DNA of 15,846 nt from an uncultured Muribaculaceae bacterium (lineage in GTDB: Bacteria > Bacteroidota > Bacteroidia > Bacteroidales > Muribaculaceae). The stretch is from contig CAJUFH010000064.1 in the NCBI GenBank assembly GCA_910585755.1, positions 1 to 15,846 of the forward strand, read 5' to 3'. This document shows positions 13,483 to 15,846 of the stretch, one piece after another; positions within the stretch are counted from its first letter, which is position 1, and every line of letters begins with the position of its first letter. Both the position numbers and the translations under genes were made by a program. The notes under the pieces are model-generated. The model did not search any database. It worked only from the letters and a program-made list of their open reading frames with translations, and was not told the origin of the DNA.

Positions 13483-13527
13483 AAAAAAGCCGCGGCCGAT
13501 GGCAACACCAGGTTGCCTGCCGCGGCT
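13483..13527 (-). terminator. terminator of the OmpP1-like gene
   Basis: A 9-bp outer stem, AGCCGCGGC (13488-13496) with GCCGCGGCT (13519-13527), has an inner GGCAAC/GTTGCC stem (13501-13506 with 13512-13517). On the minus strand it is followed by six T. It ends 30 nt before the superoxide dismutase start, so it could also modulate read-through into that gene. Confidence 0.9.
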
Positions 13528-13596
13528 CTAATAGCAAAACGCCCTTAGGCCGAAATGGTTCACGCGCCATAAGCTAACGCGCGGAGGGTATGTCGT

Positions 13597-15282
13597 TCAG
13601 AAACGGTATCCGATGGTGAACACGAGCTGCGAGTTCCCGTCGGTAACCTTCGCCGAGGGGGCGTCGGTCCAGTATCCGTCGTAATCTTGGAAGGAAGTGA
13701 ATGCGTGGTAGGTCGATTCGCGGTGCTTGTAGACATATGCCAGGTCGGCGTAGAAGCCGCTGAACCGGTAGCCGAGGCCGCAGGTTATGTACTGCGTGTT
13801 CGTGTCGAAGGTATAGGCCGGGTTGGTGCCGGAGGTGTATACCTGGATATTGCTATTCTCGACATCCTCCTTGATGTTTGATGAGGTGTAGCTGTAGCCG
13901 GCGCGGATGCTGAACTGCGGCGTTACGCGGAACTCGGCACCTAAGCGTATGGTGTTCGATGCCTTGAAATAGTCCTTTATGTCGCCGGTGAAATAGTCGA
14001 TTTCAGTGCCGTCTGCTTCGCTGGTCCTCATTCCGTTGTAGGCCTGGTACTCATAGTCGGCGCTGATTATGCCGCGGCCGCCGATTACTCCGGCCACGCC
14101 GAACATCAGCTTCCACGGGGAACGCATCTGCCAGTCGTATGTGGCGGTCGGCGTCTCGTTATAGCCCTGGAAGCCTGAGGAGAATCGCAAGCTGACATCG
14201 GCGTTGTAGGAGGTAGTCATCGACCAGTAGGTAGGAGTATGTACGGCGATACCGAGACGCAGCTCGTTGATCGGTTTGAGTATGAGGCCTAATTTGACGT
14301 TGACGCCCGTTCCCGAGGTATGCTTCCAGTTGGTCATCTGGAAGCCTCCGTTGCCGACCGTGGTCCCCATGTCACCGTCAACCGGAACATCGGCGCTGTT
14401 GAGGTTTTCGACATAGGTCGAGTTCTGGGTGTAGCCCATATCGGTTATGCCGATTCCGAGACCCCAGTAGACAACGTTAGACACGTTGCCGCCGAAGTTG
14501 ATTGAGTATTCGTCGGTATAGCCTGATTCGGTGACGGCCATATTGCCTGTGCCCGTGGTCGCGGGGATGGTATGCCCGGCTCCGTCATCGACATCCTGGT
14601 ACTGGAAGAGACCGCTATAAACGTCTGTTTCATAGGGATTCCCTTCCTGATCGACACCCACCTGCGGGGTTATAAGTCCGCCGTTGAAGGCGAGTATGCT
14701 CAGCCAGTTGGGTGCGTTGTCGGAATAATCCTCGTAGGGGTTGTTCTGCGAGCCGTCGTCGAAGAGCGCTCCCGGGTCATAGCCGTCGGTGAAGGTGGTG
14801 ATATAGTTTGACAGGGAGGTCTGCAACGGCATCCCGACGCCCGAATACTGGCGGTTGAACGAGTTCAGACGCGAGTAGCTGACACCCCAGGAGATGGTCT
14901 GAAGGCCGGTGTTTCCGAGGTTGATGGTGCCCACATATCCGAAATTGTTGACGTCGCACTTGGTGTTGCTGTTGCTCTTGCCGCCAAGAATCCCGGAAGT
15001 CTTGGCGTTCATCATGTTCACGTCGAAAGTGAAACCGATGTCGCTGCCGCGGTACACGCCGATACCGCCGGGGTTCTGGTTAAGGGTCGAGAGGTCGCCA
15101 CCCAGGGCGGTGAAGGCCCCCGCCATGGACATGAAGCGGGCCGTGCCACGCAGTTCCGACTGCGAGAGGTTATACGCGTCGACAGCGCTTTGGGCGCTCG
15201 CGCCGGTAGCGGCCGCGGCGCATGCGAGGGCCGCGAGTATATGCCGGTTTAATCCGGGTCTGTTGTCAGTCAGCTTTTTCAT
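13597..15282 (-). CDS. OmpP1/FadL/TodX-family outer membrane protein
   Basis: 561 residues. The N-terminus MKKLTDNRPGLNRHILAALACAAAATGASA is a signal peptide with a long charged start, cut near residue 30. The mature start DAYNLSQSELRGTARFMSMAGAFTALGGD (35-63), then NQNPGGIGVYRGSDIGF (68-84), is the hallmark of the Bacteroidota OmpP1/FadL-like group, often labelled hemin receptor. The remainder alternates polar and aromatic residues as in a beta barrel (for example YSRLNSFNRQYSGVG, WGLGIGITDMGY, FRVTPQFSIRAGYSYTSSN). The last residues, QLVFTIGYRF, end in an aromatic as outer membrane insertion signals require. It likely passes small hydrophobic molecules; the hemin label is not supported by any motif here. 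The Gly-rich gene lies 35 nt upstream on the same strand, probably in one operon. Confidence 0.9.
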   Translation of the reverse strand: MKKLTDNRPGLNRHILAALACAAAATGASAQSAVDAYNLSQSELRGTARFMSMAGAFTALGGDLSTLNQNPGGIGVYRGSDIGFTFDVNMMNAKTSGILGGKSNSNTKCDVNNFGYVGTINLGNTGLQTISWGVSYSRLNSFNRQYSGVGMPLQTSLSNYITTFTDGYDPGALFDDGSQNNPYEDYSDNAPNWLSILAFNGGLITPQVGVDQEGNPYETDVYSGLFQYQDVDDGAGHTIPATTGTGNMAVTESGYTDEYSINFGGNVSNVVYWGLGIGITDMGYTQNSTYVENLNSADVPVDGDMGTTVGNGGFQMTNWKHTSGTGVNVKLGLILKPINELRLGIAVHTPTYWSMTTSYNADVSLRFSSGFQGYNETPTATYDWQMRSPWKLMFGVAGVIGGRGIISADYEYQAYNGMRTSEADGTEIDYFTGDIKDYFKASNTIRLGAEFRVTPQFSIRAGYSYTSSNIKEDVENSNIQVYTSGTNPAYTFDTNTQYITCGLGYRFSGFYADLAYVYKHRESTYHAFTSFQDYDGYWTDAPSAKVTDGNSQLVFTIGYRF

Positions 15283-15317
15283 AATCTGAAAGTTGTTAGG
15301 TTATGCGGAGAGGAGGA

Positions 15318-15846
15318 TTACCGTCTCCCGCGGCTGCCGGAGTAGCCGCCACCGCCGGAGCGTCCGCCGCCACCTGAGTAGCCGCCATGGCTGCCGGAAT
15401 ATCCGCCGCGGCTGCCGGAGTAGCTGCCAGAAGAGTTTCCGCGGCTGCCGGAGTAGCTCGGGGTCGATGATGGACGGCGAGAGCCGGAGGTGTTGTAGCT
15501 CGGAGTGGATGGGCGGCTGCCGGAGGTAGATGAGCCGCCGAACTGGTAGGTCGACGACGCGCGCCCTCTGCCCCCCGAATAGGTACCCGCGGGGGTAGTG
15601 CCGGTTGCCGGACGGGTCACGGGAGACGAATAGCCGGGCCGGGTCGAAGTTGCCGGTCGCGAAACCGAACCTGCTGCCGACGCTGACGGGCGGCGGCCGT
15701 TGGAATTGTAGATGCTCCCGCGGTTGGCCGAGCCGTAGCTTCCGTAGTAACGGTTGCCGTTAGAGCCTCCCGCCATCGGGCGGTTGGGGCGAAGCGCTCC
15801 GGGAGGGTCGTTATAGGAGCGTCCGCCGCCCCAGCCCCAGTAGTGG
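15318..15846 (-). CDS. Gly/Ser/Arg-rich low-complexity protein, 5' end beyond window
   Basis: The minus frame is open to the window edge. An internal ATG at 15776 would give 152 residues, but the frame continues upstream as HYWGWGGGRSYNDPP and RPNRP, so the real start is outside and at least 175 residues are seen. The sequence is rich in G, S, R, Y and T. Its C-terminus has repeats of YSGSRGG type (SGSYSGSRGGYSGSHGGYSG), ending GYSGSRGRR. There is no Cys, no hydrophobic segment and little predicted order in the visible part. It looks like an extracellular or envelope Gly-rich protein. From memory, Bacteroides genomes often place a similar protein, annotated as a vitellogenin-like precursor, beside the hemin-receptor-type porin. 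It is 35 nt upstream of the porin gene and probably cotranscribed. Function unknown. Confidence 0.75.
   Translation of the reverse strand, partial: HYWGWGGGRSYNDPPGALRPNRPMAGGSNGNRYYGSYGSANRGSIYNSNGRRPSASAAGSVSRPATSTRPGYSSPVTRPATGTTPAGTYSGGRGRASSTYQFGGSSTSGSRPSTPSYNTSGSRRPSSTPSYSGSRGNSSGSYSGSRGGYSGSHGGYSGGGGRSGGGGYSGSRGRR

Overview
The window looks like chromosomal DNA of a GC-rich member of Bacteroidales, probably the Muribaculaceae. The evidence is gene content (bL28-bL33-DUF4295 cluster, a starch-synthase-like protein followed by a DUF4270 lipoprotein, an OmpP1/FadL-type porin, a DUF1015 protein), Bacteroidota-type promoters (TTTG, about 19-23 nt, then TAnnTTTG or TAnnTTCG), weak Shine-Dalgarno sequences, and a secreted protein with a C-terminal tail typical of the order. 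The family assignment is inference.

Layout. 1-105: tail of a PepSY-like protein. 252-1475: A-type flavodiiron protein (+). 1580-3985: 801-residue secreted repeat protein (-). 4158-6098: glutamine-dependent NAD+ synthetase (-). 6352-6990: rpmB, rpmG and a DUF4295 gene (+), divergent from nadE. 7219-9426: two directly abutting genes, a starch-synthase-like single-domain protein and a DUF4270 lipoprotein (+). 9625-10503: fabD (-). 10806-11024: very small Ala/Glu-rich lipoprotein (+) with a textbook promoter and terminator. 11198-12442: DUF1015 protein (-). 12443-12877: 435 bp without a protein gene. 12878-13453: iron-type superoxide dismutase (-). 13597-15282: OmpP1/FadL-like outer membrane protein (-). 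15318-15846: Gly/Ser/Arg-rich protein (-), cut by the window edge.

Most genes are housekeeping genes with clear intrinsic terminators between them. The flavodiiron protein and the superoxide dismutase fit oxygen defence in an anaerobe, but they are not in one operon. There are no tRNAs, rRNAs, insertion sequences, CRISPR arrays or phage genes that I can see.

The most unusual item is in the gap at 12600-12870. Read on the + strand it folds into a long rod (12763-12862) with five tandem G.A/A.G mismatch pairs, preceded by a 12-bp stem and a third stem built on an 18-bp tandem repeat. The G.U wobbles and tandem G.A pairs make sense only for a + strand RNA, so I propose an unrecognised structured non-coding RNA. 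A minus-strand terminator at the far side of the gap implies a second, antisense transcript over the same DNA. Other points of interest are the starch-synthase-like protein that has lost its glucan/ADP-glucose motifs, the duplicated architecture of the secreted protein, and the small lipoprotein with codon use unlike its neighbours.
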